Source: Chloroflexota bacterium (GTDB taxonomy: Bacteria; Chloroflexota; Dehalococcoidia; GIF9; UBA5629). From it: a DNA stretch of 12,658 bases. Positions 5,585-12,640 of the stretch are shown here, piece after piece. Position numbers and translations under genes: made by a program. Position 1 is the stretch's first letter. Each line of letters opens with the position of its first letter. Under the pieces are notes generated by a model. That model saw only the letters and a program-made list of their open reading frames with translations. It was not told the DNA's origin and did not search any database. The stretch covers positions 1 to 12,658 of the forward strand of contig JAPLHL010000224.1 in assembly GCA_026389655.1 (NCBI GenBank). The letters are read 5' to 3'.

Positions 5585-5821
5585 TTAGTGGGAGTCAGGA
5601 ACACCAAAAACTACTCCAATCGGAATAGGATCACCATGTTTTATTAACGATTCTATATAGGCAGTCGCTGCATCACACGCATTCCCAAGAGTTTCTTCAA
5701 CTGTAATGCCGCAGGTGTGAAGGCCTTTTAAAGCCGGGCAATAAGCATGGTATTCAGAGCCATCGGGTTCGACGACGATTCCAACCTGGAACTTTATCTT
5801 GTTACTGCTATTACCTGTCAT
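5585..5821 (-). CDS. Second HicB-like protein, first gene of the hicBBA cassette
   Basis: 78 aa: KFQVGIVVEPDGSEYHAYCP, LKGLHTCGITVEETLGNACDAATAYIESLIKHGDPIPIG. This is the classic short HicB pattern (strand-strand-CPALKG-helix ending before a PIP stretch), with no DNA-binding tail. It is first in the minus-strand trio, 31 nt ahead of the other hicB. Sequence differs clearly from both other HicB proteins in the window, so it is not a recent local duplicate. A TATAAA (plus-strand 5835-5840) lies just upstream as a possible -10, without a recognisable -35. Its partner toxin is unclear; it may be an orphan or may cross-regulate the HicA. Confidence 0.85.
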   Translation of the reverse strand: MTGNSSNKIKFQVGIVVEPDGSEYHAYCPALKGLHTCGITVEETLGNACDAATAYIESLIKHGDPIPIGVVFGVPDSH

Positions 5822-5935
5822 TTGAATACCCTGCTTTATACGTACTGAGTAATTTCTGATCGCAGGAACATGATAATGGGGGCGGATGTGAGTGTCAAAC
5901 GAGTTGCGTAGTTTGATCCCCCGTCAATCCTTTTT

Positions 5936-5983
5936 ACCATCATTAACTGTATTCATTACTTTTCTACTGCGGTGGAAAGTGGG
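5936..5983. repeat. Diverged direct repeat, right of the hicBBA cassette
   Basis: Shares ACCATCATTAACT, a following TA.TCATT, a TTTTCT run and GGAAAGTGGG with 5047-5090, in the same order and orientation with small indels. It falls upstream of the solitary hicB at 6065. Confidence 0.65.
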
Positions 5984-6064
5984 CATGGTGTGGGAGACAC
6001 ATGGACGTGGGCATGTAAGATTGCCGACTGTGGTATGATTTTGTGCAGCAAGGGGCAATTAAAC

Positions 6065-6292
6065 ATGAACGTTTACACCTATACAACATTATTCGAACCG
6101 GTGGAGGAAGGTGGTTACAACGTTACGGTATCAGCGATCCCAGAGATATGCACGTTTGGACAGACCATAGAGGAAGCCAGGGAAATGGCCGAGAATGCCA
6201 TTAGGTGTTACCTTGAAAGCGCTTTAGAGGGAAAAGAGGCCATACCCGTGGATAAAGAGCCATTTCTGGAGCGTATAGCCGTTAGGTTATAG
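6065..6292 (+). CDS. Solitary HicB-family antitoxin
   Basis: 75 aa starting at the ATG at 6065, chosen because AAGGGG (6050-6055) sits 9 nt upstream and HicB homology starts at once; the frame is open to 5972 but the extra residues look non-coding. The sequence reads YTTLFEPVEEGGYNVTVSAI, then ICTFGQTIEEAREMAENAIRCYLESALEGKEAIP, a complete small HicB fold. No DNA-binding domain is present. The toxin gene that normally follows survives only as fragments (6294-6384), so this antitoxin appears orphaned. It is on the opposite strand from the hicBBA trio and is of a different HicB subgroup. Confidence 0.87.
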   Translation: MNVYTYTTLFEPVEEGGYNVTVSAIPEICTFGQTIEEAREMAENAIRCYLESALEGKEAIPVDKEPFLERIAVRL

Positions 6293-6293
6293 C

Positions 6294-6384
6294 ACACCCA
6301 AGCTCCCTATTTTCAAGAACCAAAGTGCACAGGATACTCAAACAGGCTGACCCAACGGAAGAAGAATTCCTGAAGCTGCTGTAA
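6294..6384 (+). pseudogene. hicA remnant with internal deletion
   Basis: Directly after the hicB stop, codons read TPKLPI (about 6295-6312), the usual HicA opening. From 6325 the codons read VHRILKQADPTEEEFLKLL followed by a TAA at 6382, which is the usual HicA C-terminal helix and tail. The central 45-55 codons, including the GSH catalytic region, are absent, and no start codon lies in frame ahead of TPKLPI. This is the decayed toxin of the preceding hicB. The C-terminal match is convincing; the N-terminal match is short and less certain. Confidence 0.7.
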
Positions 6385-6407
6385 CCACTGAGGCCGGAGG
6401 GAGGGAA

Positions 6408-7028
6408 ATGGAATACACGAAGAAGCTCGAGGAAGTAAGGGGAAAGAGGCGGGGGCCGGAAGATGTGAAGCTACGCAATATAGTGGACATGGCATTGGGC
6501 TTCTCGGCGATGATGCGATTGTTCGAGAAAGGTTCTAAAGAGACAATTAAAAGTAAAGTTCTGGAGTTGCTGCCGGAGCTATTTGCAGCCAAATCCGAGG
6601 GCAAATTCAAGAAGATCCACACTGATTTTTGCCAATGGGGGGTTGAGAAAATCACACGAACTGAAAAAGAAAAGGACGGTATGATAGTCAAGGAAAGCGG
6701 ACCAGCGAGCTACGGGCAGATGGGCAAAACGCTGGATGTGGCGCTACATGTGATTATTTATTATGCCCACTATCCAGATTGCGAGACTGCGAAAATATTA
6801 GCCATGTGGCTGAACGCAGCCATGGATACTAAGATGATGGCATTTCTGGCTGGCTGCTACCCGGACGCTCTGGACAAGTGGCCGAAGAGCATTGAGCAGG
6901 TGGGGGAAAAAGAATATCGAGTTATTCAAGATCACGTGCGCCGCTTTATAAAGGAAGAGCATCAGGGAGGAATACTGCCGGTGCAGTTTGACGATGTATA
7001 CTGGGAAGTGATGAATCGGGGTCCCTAA
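6408..7028 (+). CDS. Hypothetical protein, first gene of a two-gene accessory unit
   Basis: 206 aa, not recognised. A strong GGAGGGAGGG lies just ahead of the ATG, so it is very likely expressed as a real gene. The first 60 residues are charged and helical (KKLEEVRGKRRGPEDVKLRN, then ALGFSAMMRLFEK). A middle segment has GQMGKTLDVALHVIIYYAHYPD, followed by a hydrophobic helix (AKILAMWLNAAMDTKMMAFL) and a polar C-terminal part with HVRRFIKEEH. There is no signal peptide, clear transmembrane topology or known catalytic motif. The next gene starts 19 nt downstream and encodes a nuclease-like protein, so the two are probably co-transcribed and functionally linked. A partner or specificity role is only a guess. 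Confidence 0.75.
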   Translation: MEYTKKLEEVRGKRRGPEDVKLRNIVDMALGFSAMMRLFEKGSKETIKSKVLELLPELFAAKSEGKFKKIHTDFCQWGVEKITRTEKEKDGMIVKESGPASYGQMGKTLDVALHVIIYYAHYPDCETAKILAMWLNAAMDTKMMAFLAGCYPDALDKWPKSIEQVGEKEYRVIQDHVRRFIKEEHQGGILPVQFDDVYWEVMNRGP

Positions 7029-7047
7029 TACATATGGGAGGTTGCAG

Positions 7048-7488
7048 ATGAAGACGCGTAAAACGCTAAATCAAGATCAACTAATCGGTCAAATCGTGGC
7101 CTTAGCGGTTGAGTATAAAAAGAGGTTCAATAAAAACCTGGGTATCACCGCCGAAATTGGTGAGTACACGACAGCTAAATTGCTGAAGCTCGAACGGGTT
7201 GAAGGCAATATCAATCCAGGATATGACGCGTTGGATGGCAAGAGGAAGGTTCAGATCAAGACAAGGATATTCACGAGCAAATCACAGAGAACGGGGAATT
7301 TCAGCAACCATAAATATGATTACGCTTTGCTGGTATTGTTATCTCCTGACTATGTAGTGCTCGAAATATACAAAGCCACCGAACGTAAAGTAAAGGAAGC
7401 ATTGGGGGCTCAGTCCTACAAAAAGCCGTCGTTGCCTATCGGCAAGTTTATGACTATCGGGCGACTCATCTACCTCAAAGAACGTTAA
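7048..7488 (+). CDS. PD-(D/E)xK-like nuclease-fold protein
   Basis: 146 aa from the ATG at 7048; GGGAGG at 7036-7041 sets this start over an in-frame TTG at 7042. The core follows the restriction-endonuclease-like order: helix with E39 (GEYTTAKLL), then GYDALDG with D60, then a strand KVQIKTR with Q69-x-K71. Family members with Q or E in the (D/E)xK position are known in small predicted nucleases of the DUF6998-like kind, to which this pattern seems closest. The C-terminal half (DYALLVLLSPDYVVLEIYKA) is the next strand pair. It pairs with the unknown gene 19 nt upstream. Function as a restriction or defence nuclease is inferred from fold and context only. Confidence 0.68.
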   Translation: MKTRKTLNQDQLIGQIVALAVEYKKRFNKNLGITAEIGEYTTAKLLKLERVEGNINPGYDALDGKRKVQIKTRIFTSKSQRTGNFSNHKYDYALLVLLSPDYVVLEIYKATERKVKEALGAQSYKKPSLPIGKFMTIGRLIYLKER

Positions 7489-7713
7489 AGCCTATAGACT
7501 GGATTTGATTTTTTATTTTGAGAAACAAATCGTAGCTAGTTTTATTTAATAGAATACTTCTCTACCTATTTATATATTATTGCAACCACAAGCCACAGAT
7601 GTAATAATGTTTACAAGCAGGCAGGATTGTTTTCAGCGAAGTGTCATCTTGAAATTACCTTTGTAGTACAATTAACCGCGATGCATATTTAGTGTTGGGG
7701 CGTGGGGCATCAT

Positions 7714-8715
7714 ATGAAAACCAAGCATTTTGACGATCCGATTGAACGCAATATAGCAATGGAACTGGTGCGAGTCACGGAAGCAGCAGCGCTTGGCGCA
7801 GCCCGTTTCCTGGGCAGGGGTGAAAAAAGGCAAGTGGACGAGGCAGCTGTAACCGCTATGCGCTATGTATTAGGCTATGTCCGCATGGACGGGATCGTCG
7901 TCATCGGGGAAGGGGAAAAGGACCATGCACCCATGTTATACATAGGAGAACATATAGGAGATGGCTCGTATCCAAAAGTTGATATAGCAGTCGATCCTAT
8001 TGATGGGACTAACCTTGTGGCCAGAGGCCTGCCTGGAGCTATCTCTGTTGTAGCTCTTTCAGCCAGGGGAACGATGCACTGCCCCAGAGAGTTCTTTTAC
8101 ATGAATAAAATTGCCACGGGGCCGGAAGCTAAGGATTATATTGATATTAATGCGCCGGTAGCTGTTAATTTAAAGAGCATAGCAAAGGCCAAGAAAAGAA
8201 AAATCTCAGAGCTTACCGTAGTAGTTCTGGACAGGCCACGCCATGAACGATTACTAGAAGATATCAGGACAGCCGGAGCAAGAGTCAAACTGATTTCAGA
8301 GGGTGATGTAGCTGCAAGCATTGAAGCCGCATTGCCCGATAGAGAGGTTGACGTGTTAATGGGAATCGGAGGTACACCCGAAGGGGTCCTCTCTGCTGCG
8401 GCTTTACATTGTATTGGGGGCGCCATCCAATGTAAAGCCTGGCCACGCGATGATAAAGAAAGAAAGCTTGCCAAAGCCACAGGAATTGATATTGACAAGG
8501 TTTACAAAACGGAGGACTTGATAAATAGCGACGATGTATTTTTTGCCGCCACCGGGGTCAGCAGCGGTGAATTTCTGAAAGGGGTCCGATATTTCCGTGG
8601 TGGAGCATATACGCAATCATTGGCAATGCGGGGACGTTCGGGCACTGTCCGTTGGGTTGACGCCCAGCATAACTTCGACCGGTTGGACAAGCTCAGCTTT
8701 TTTGACATTCATTAA
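7714..8715 (+). CDS. glpX: Class II fructose-1,6-bisphosphatase
   Basis: Hydrolyses fructose-1,6-bisphosphate to fructose-6-phosphate in gluconeogenesis; many class II enzymes also act on sedoheptulose bisphosphate. 333 aa from the ATG at 7714, preferred because GTGGGG sits 6 nt upstream; a GTG at 7702 would add four residues. Metal and phosphate motifs are clear: IGEGEKD (about 64-70), VDPIDGT (93-99), and the substrate-binding GIGGTPEGVLSAAAL region, followed by VFFAATGVSSGEFLKGVR. Length and motif order are normal for GlpX. The upstream 225 nt (from 7489) is A/T-rich with no gene seen. A strong ribosome binding site for a small gene follows 30 nt downstream. Confidence 0.96.
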   Translation: MKTKHFDDPIERNIAMELVRVTEAAALGAARFLGRGEKRQVDEAAVTAMRYVLGYVRMDGIVVIGEGEKDHAPMLYIGEHIGDGSYPKVDIAVDPIDGTNLVARGLPGAISVVALSARGTMHCPREFFYMNKIATGPEAKDYIDINAPVAVNLKSIAKAKKRKISELTVVVLDRPRHERLLEDIRTAGARVKLISEGDVAASIEAALPDREVDVLMGIGGTPEGVLSAAALHCIGGAIQCKAWPRDDKERKLAKATGIDIDKVYKTEDLINSDDVFFAATGVSSGEFLKGVRYFRGGAYTQSLAMRGRSGTVRWVDAQHNFDRLDKLSFFDIH

Positions 8716-8759
8716 GAAATAAATCAGGGTAAGAAAATTGAAAAAGGAGGTAAGCAGAG

Positions 8760-8939
8760 ATGACGCACGCCCGACCGAATACTGCTTATTTTAAAGTCCA
8801 GATTACTCTTGCTGAAGAAGATCAAAGCAAAGCGACAGAGCAAGCACTGGTAATTAAAAGGAAAATTGAAGCCCTTCTCAAAAAGGAAAACCTGGATCTC
8901 TATGAGGTGGTCCTAGACAGCGTCCAGAAAAGCCGGTAA
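8760..8939 (+). CDS. Small unrecognised protein (59 aa) downstream of glpX
   Basis: A short gene with an excellent ribosome binding site (AAAGGAGG, 9 nt before the ATG). It encodes a soluble, mostly helical protein: a short strand AYFKVQITLAEEDQ, a long amphipathic Lys/Glu-rich helix (TEQALVIKRKIEALLKKENL) and a final strand YEVVLDSVQ. The strand-helix-strand order could be a small swapped or dimeric fold. It lies 44 nt after glpX and before the hairpin at 8968, so it is probably the last gene of the glpX transcript. No family is recognised. Confidence 0.7.
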   Translation: MTHARPNTAYFKVQITLAEEDQSKATEQALVIKRKIEALLKKENLDLYEVVLDSVQKSR

Positions 8940-8967
8940 CCCGGCCGTGTTATATGGATAACTGCCG

Positions 8968-8991
8968 GCAAATATTTGGTTAAATATTTGC
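8968..8991 (+). terminator. Perfect 10-bp hairpin after the glpX/small-gene unit
   Basis: GCAAATATTT (8968-8977), loop GGTT, AAATATTTGC (8982-8991), followed by AATTATTATTATTC. The stem is A/T-rich and the trailing T tract is interrupted, so it is a plausible but weak intrinsic terminator. Confidence 0.5.
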
Positions 8992-9082
8992 AATTATTAT
9001 TATTCTAATCCTCCAAAGGATAAACCTTTTGGCAGGTTTGTACGTTTCACTATATATGACTATCATTATCGCCAACACTAAT

Positions 9083-9775
9083 ATCTAGGTTAAAAACTAT
9101 GCGAAACTTGTTGATCATTCTGCTTATTGCAGCCGCTGTCTTTGCCGGCCTCCAGATTTCAATTAAATGTTTTGAAGTTTTCGATGTCTCGATGCTGCCT
9201 ACTTATAAGGAAGGCGATTTTATTGTCGTCAACAGGCTGGCCTATCTTGTTGATAAACCGAAGCAGGGAGATATTGTAGCTTTAATTTCTCCAGGAACAA
9301 CCTTGCAATCCGCATTCGACCGTTTTTTCAATCCTTATGCAGCCCATTACATAAAACGTGTGATTGCGAAGCCGGGTGATACGGTCCGAATAGAGAATAA
9401 ACAGGTATTTGTTAATGGAACACCACTCTGCGAGCCATATATCAAAGAAGCACCTGAATATACGTTGCAGGAGCAGCTAATCCCAGACGGCAAGTATTTT
9501 GTGTTAGGCGATAACAGGAACAACAGCTATGACTCGCATAAGGGCTGGCTGATTGATCAAGATGATATTTCCGGGCTGGTATGTTTCCGCTACTGGTCGG
9601 TAGAATACCCTGACGTACATTACACGATAATTCCATTATTCGTAATTATCGTCGGCGTTTTTTCAATCGATGCTATTTCGGAAAGCAATAAAAGAACGGG
9701 ATAAAACCGAAATTTTCAGTATAGCCGAATATTGGTCCCAGATAACCTTCAGAACTGAACTTCCCTTGAAGAAAT
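9083..9775. repeat. Tandem duplication unit, copy 1 (signal peptidase gene with flanks)
   Basis: Similarity to 10076-10785 begins in the 5' flank (ATCTAG.TTAAAAAC before the ATG), covers the whole gene and continues past it through CAGTATAGCCGAATATTGG and a T-rich tail. Offset between ATGs is 994 nt. Boundaries are approximate by eye. Confidence 0.75.
9099..9704 (+). CDS. lepB: Type I signal peptidase (copy 1)
   Basis: Membrane serine-lysine protease that removes signal peptides from exported proteins. 201 aa. An N-terminal membrane helix (residues 4-22) is followed by SMLPTYKEGD with the catalytic Ser31, then YIKRVIAKPGD with the catalytic Lys86, and the conserved GDNRNNSYDSHKGW box. A second hydrophobic segment (IIPLFVIIVGVFSIDAI) near the C terminus gives a two-helix topology. 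No convincing Shine-Dalgarno precedes the ATG; ATGACT (9056) and TAATAT (9079) at 17-nt spacing could be a promoter giving a very short leader. A second, diverged copy lies downstream. Relative to copy 2 the last residues differ because of an indel that brings the stop forward. Confidence 0.94.
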   Translation: MRNLLIILLIAAAVFAGLQISIKCFEVFDVSMLPTYKEGDFIVVNRLAYLVDKPKQGDIVALISPGTTLQSAFDRFFNPYAAHYIKRVIAKPGDTVRIENKQVFVNGTPLCEPYIKEAPEYTLQEQLIPDGKYFVLGDNRNNSYDSHKGWLIDQDDISGLVCFRYWSVEYPDVHYTIIPLFVIIVGVFSIDAISESNKRTG

Positions 9776-10092
9776 CGAGCTTATTTTATTCTGCGCATAT
9801 ATCCTTCCTTTATCAAGCTGAAAGGCTTATGAGCGCTGTGACACTATCAGGACTTAAGTACCTGGACTAAACAGGACTGATTAGTCATTGAACTACAGCT
9901 GCAGCGAGTTATAATTTTAGTATAGAAACATGCTCTGATGCTGCATGAGTAACCCCACTGGAAACCTGTTTACGATCATGGCGTCAGACTAATGAGCTAA
10001 TATGGTCATGACTTTTATACTATTTGGGACTTACTGGTCCGGGCTGTCCGTGACAAGATGGTAACTAATATTAACTATCTAGTTTAAAAACG
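9705..10092. other. Intergenic region between the two signal peptidase genes
   Basis: 388 nt with no supported gene. The first 70 nt are the diverged counterpart of the 3' flank and terminator seen after copy 2 (10705-10785), with the hairpin largely lost here. A TATACT (10016-10021) may serve as a -10 for copy 2. A 66-codon open frame overlaps the end of copy 1 and has no family resemblance or ribosome binding site. Confidence 0.6.
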
Positions 10093-10719
10093 ATGCGAAA
10101 CTTCTTGATTGTTTTGCTTATCGCAGCCGCCGTCTTTGCCGGCCTCCAGATCTCAATTAAATGTTTTGAGGTTTTCGATGTCTCGATGCTGCCTACTTAT
10201 AAGGAAGGCAATATTATTGCCGTCAACAGGCTAGCATATCTTACTGATAAACCAAAACAGGGAGATATTGTGGCTTTATATCCTCCGGGAGAGAACTGCC
10301 AATCTGCATTCGACCGCTTTTTCAACCCTTATGCAGCCCATTATATAAAACGTGTTATCGCGAAGCCGGGTGATACAGTCAGAATAGATAACCACCAAGT
10401 ATTCATTAACGGGACACCACTCTGCGAGTCATATATCAAAGAACGGCCGGACTATACTTTGCCGGAGCAGCTAATCCCCGACGGTAAATATTTTGTGTTG
10501 GGCGATAATAGGAACAACAGCTATGATTCGCACAAAGGCTGGCTGGTTGAGCAAGACGAGATTTCCGGACAGGTATGTTTCCGCTTTTGGTCGACAGAAT
10601 ACCCTGACATACGCTACACATCAATTCCGCTATTCGTAATTATCGTCGGCGTTTTTTCAATCGATGCTATCTTGGGAAGCAATAAAAAGAACAGGCTCAA
10701 TCAGAAAATTTCAGTATAG
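10093..10719 (+). CDS. lepB: Type I signal peptidase (copy 2)
   Basis: 208 aa, nearly the same as the upstream copy. Ser31 in SMLPTYKEGN, Lys86 in YIKRVIAKPGD, and the GDNRNNSYDSHKGW box are all kept, as are both membrane segments, so it should be catalytically competent. Differences cluster in the exposed loop near residues 62-69 (YPPGENC instead of ISPGTTL), around residues 115-125, and at the C terminus, which extends to NRLNQKISV. The usual Asp of the EGD motif is Asn40 here. No Shine-Dalgarno is seen. The pair is probably a fairly old tandem duplication with room for substrate divergence. Confidence 0.94.
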   Translation: MRNFLIVLLIAAAVFAGLQISIKCFEVFDVSMLPTYKEGNIIAVNRLAYLTDKPKQGDIVALYPPGENCQSAFDRFFNPYAAHYIKRVIAKPGDTVRIDNHQVFINGTPLCESYIKERPDYTLPEQLIPDGKYFVLGDNRNNSYDSHKGWLVEQDEISGQVCFRFWSTEYPDIRYTSIPLFVIIVGVFSIDAILGSNKKNRLNQKISV

Positions 10720-10749
10720 CCGAATATTGGTCCCCGCTTGCGCTAAGAG

Positions 10750-10780
10750 CTTGACTTTCCCTTAAGGAATCAAGTTTTTT
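10750..10780 (+). terminator. Intrinsic terminator after signal peptidase copy 2
   Basis: CTTGA (10750-10754) pairs with TCAAG (10770-10774), with an inner TTCC/GGAA extension around CTTAA, followed directly by six T (10775-10780). It lies 30 nt past the stop and separates the gene from the convergent lipoprotein gene. Confidence 0.75.
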
Positions 10781-10808
10781 ATATTGTCCCTAAATACCTA
10801 ACCTTGTT

Positions 10809-12431
10809 TCAACGAGTAACGCTAAGTCTCGGGGGATAGCTTCCTCCGAGGCTCCACAGGTACTTCCCGTCTTTATATAATTCCAAGTAATAGCCCCTGG
10901 TGGCGGCCTCCTGTGTCGCATACTCCGGTGAGAATATTATCTCCTGAATAGCGCTGGTTCCGTCGTAAATGAAGGCTATTTCGCCGACTGATTCATCATT
11001 GAGACCAACTGTATCCCGCTTTATATACAGAACATATTTGCCTTCATCACCGCCAGCAAGCGTGATACCTGTGGTTATCTGCTGGCCAACCCTGGCGGTA
11101 GCGACCGCATCCACACCTGTATACCATCCAATGAAACCTATATCCAGAGGGCCAACTACCGGTCTTGGAAAGGCCACCAAACGCGGCGGGTAGGTATTTG
11201 GCATGGCCCATACCTGCTCACCATTCCCCAATAAGTCTACCCAGTACCCACGAGTACCTGCTTCACCCATGGCATATGACGGTGAAAACGATATTTCCGG
11301 GTAAGCTGAAACGCCGTCATAAATAAAAGACGATTGAGTCAATATTTCGTCATGCCCGGCGCCTATTGCTCTCCATACCCGCATAATATATTGCCCTGCA
11401 CGACCATCCTTCAATGTCATCCTGGCCGTAACCTGCTGCCCCGCTTTTACTGCTTCTACATTCTCGTTAGATGTATACCATCCGTCGAAGCCAAGCATGA
11501 AGGACTTCTGCTCATCGCCGATTCCATATATCGCCGATTGCGGCAAATGCTGTGGATAAGCAACCGGTATGACTTTCACCGTCAGGCTGGCCATTATGGA
11601 ACTGGTGTTATTCATCGCCACCAACCTGTATTCAGCTGTATCTATAGGCGATATTACGCAGGTCCCCGTAGGACTAACCCCACCTACACCCTGGTCAATT
11701 CCCACATACGTAGCGCCGGATACGTTCCAATTCAACCGGGTCGATTCTCCGGAGGGGATGGTTGAGCGCTCAACAGTAAATAATTTAATCGTTGGCGGAG
11801 GCTTCTTTACAGCGGGTATTGCAGTTGAAACAACTACATTGCCCCTGACTATTTGGAAAATTGACGAAGGATCACTAATATAATTTACGTCATTAAAGAG
11901 AAAGGTAATAGCATATTTCTCAGACGTATCTACTGCGCTCAATTCAGACAGGATGAAACCACCTACCTGCGGTTCTACAACCTGCCATTTACCGGTGATG
12001 TATTTTTCAATCAAAAAGGCATGCCGCTTATCAGACCTGCTCTGGCCGATGGCCACATAAACATCTGACGCAGGTACACCATACGCCCGCCACAGAGTGC
12101 ACAATAGTGTTGAATAGTCCTTGCAGTCACCTTTCTTCGTATTTAACGTGTCAGACGGCCATTGCCAGTATTCAGTTTGTGTCAGATCGTACACAATATT
12201 AGCAGCAACCCAGTCCTGTATCCGTCTGAAGTCTGTCCTCACATCATCCTCACCGGATAAGATGGCCTTTAAATTTGACTGCACCTGCGGACTACTTACG
12301 GTAATCAACCCTCTCGGATCAAACGGCTGTTTGGCATATTCACTCACAGGCGCAACCCTGGGCGTGCAACTTAATATCACCGATACGGTAAGCAGAAATG
12401 CCACAACCCCAATATACTTTATTTGTTTCAT
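10809..12431 (-). CDS. Transglutaminase-like lipoprotein with Ig-like domain and two C-terminal repeats
   Basis: 540 aa. A lipoprotein signal peptide ends in ILSC with Cys22 as the lipidation site, so the protein is anchored outside the cytoplasmic membrane. Residues about 60-165 form a transglutaminase/cysteine-protease-like domain: GDCKDYS with Cys103, then RHAFLIEKY with His137, then WQVVEPQ with Glu153 where Asp is more common. Residues about 209-290 are an Ig-like domain (TRLNWNVSGATYVGID). Two tandem modules of about 105 residues follow, starting at GFDGWYT (314) and GFIGWYT (432), each ending in an aromatic strand and YPPRL. Such proteins may process or cross-link surface polypeptides, but the substrate is unknown. 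It is convergent with the signal peptidases and probably monocistronic. Confidence 0.83.
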   Translation of the reverse strand: MKQIKYIGVVAFLLTVSVILSCTPRVAPVSEYAKQPFDPRGLITVSSPQVQSNLKAILSGEDDVRTDFRRIQDWVAANIVYDLTQTEYWQWPSDTLNTKKGDCKDYSTLLCTLWRAYGVPASDVYVAIGQSRSDKRHAFLIEKYITGKWQVVEPQVGGFILSELSAVDTSEKYAITFLFNDVNYISDPSSIFQIVRGNVVVSTAIPAVKKPPPTIKLFTVERSTIPSGESTRLNWNVSGATYVGIDQGVGGVSPTGTCVISPIDTAEYRLVAMNNTSSIMASLTVKVIPVAYPQHLPQSAIYGIGDEQKSFMLGFDGWYTSNENVEAVKAGQQVTARMTLKDGRAGQYIMRVWRAIGAGHDEILTQSSFIYDGVSAYPEISFSPSYAMGEAGTRGYWVDLLGNGEQVWAMPNTYPPRLVAFPRPVVGPLDIGFIGWYTGVDAVATARVGQQITTGITLAGGDEGKYVLYIKRDTVGLNDESVGEIAFIYDGTSAIQEIIFSPEYATQEAATRGYYLELYKDGKYLWSLGGSYPPRLSVTR

Positions 12432-12590
12432 CTTTATATTCTATCCCAGAGAAAACGTTTTGATAAAAAATGACGCCGCTGACTGCGTTACGCTCCAATA
12501 TATAGTGAAGTCAGGCAGCTTATACAATTAATCTGCGAGAATAATTGAAATAATTACCTATTTTCAGTCTTTCCGCAAAACGCCAACATA

Positions 12591-12618
12591 AAACGGGCCA
12601 GCAATTGCCGGCCCGTTT
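12591..12618 (-). terminator. Strong G/C hairpin terminator
   Basis: AAACGGGCC (12591-12599) pairs perfectly with GGCCCGTTT (12610-12618), with further pairing GC/GC inside the loop. On the minus strand it is followed by a run of T, so it should terminate the gene ending at 12641; the plus strand also has a short T run. Confidence 0.78.
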
Positions 12619-12640
12619 ATTGGATATCTTAACGTATATT

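Larger units (their letters stand above)
10076..10785. repeat. Tandem duplication unit, copy 2 (signal peptidase gene with flanks)
   Basis: Counterpart of 9083-9775. This copy retains the better-formed terminator, and its ORF is seven codons longer at the 3' end. Confidence 0.75.

Noticed and set aside
5972..6064. Upstream extension of the solitary hicB by 31 residues
   Set aside because: The ribosome binding site and HicB homology both point to the ATG at 6065, and the extension overlaps the direct repeat.
9670..9870. 66-codon frame after signal peptidase copy 1
   Set aside because: It overlaps the gene's 3' end in another frame, covers the duplicated non-coding flank, and lacks a ribosome binding site.
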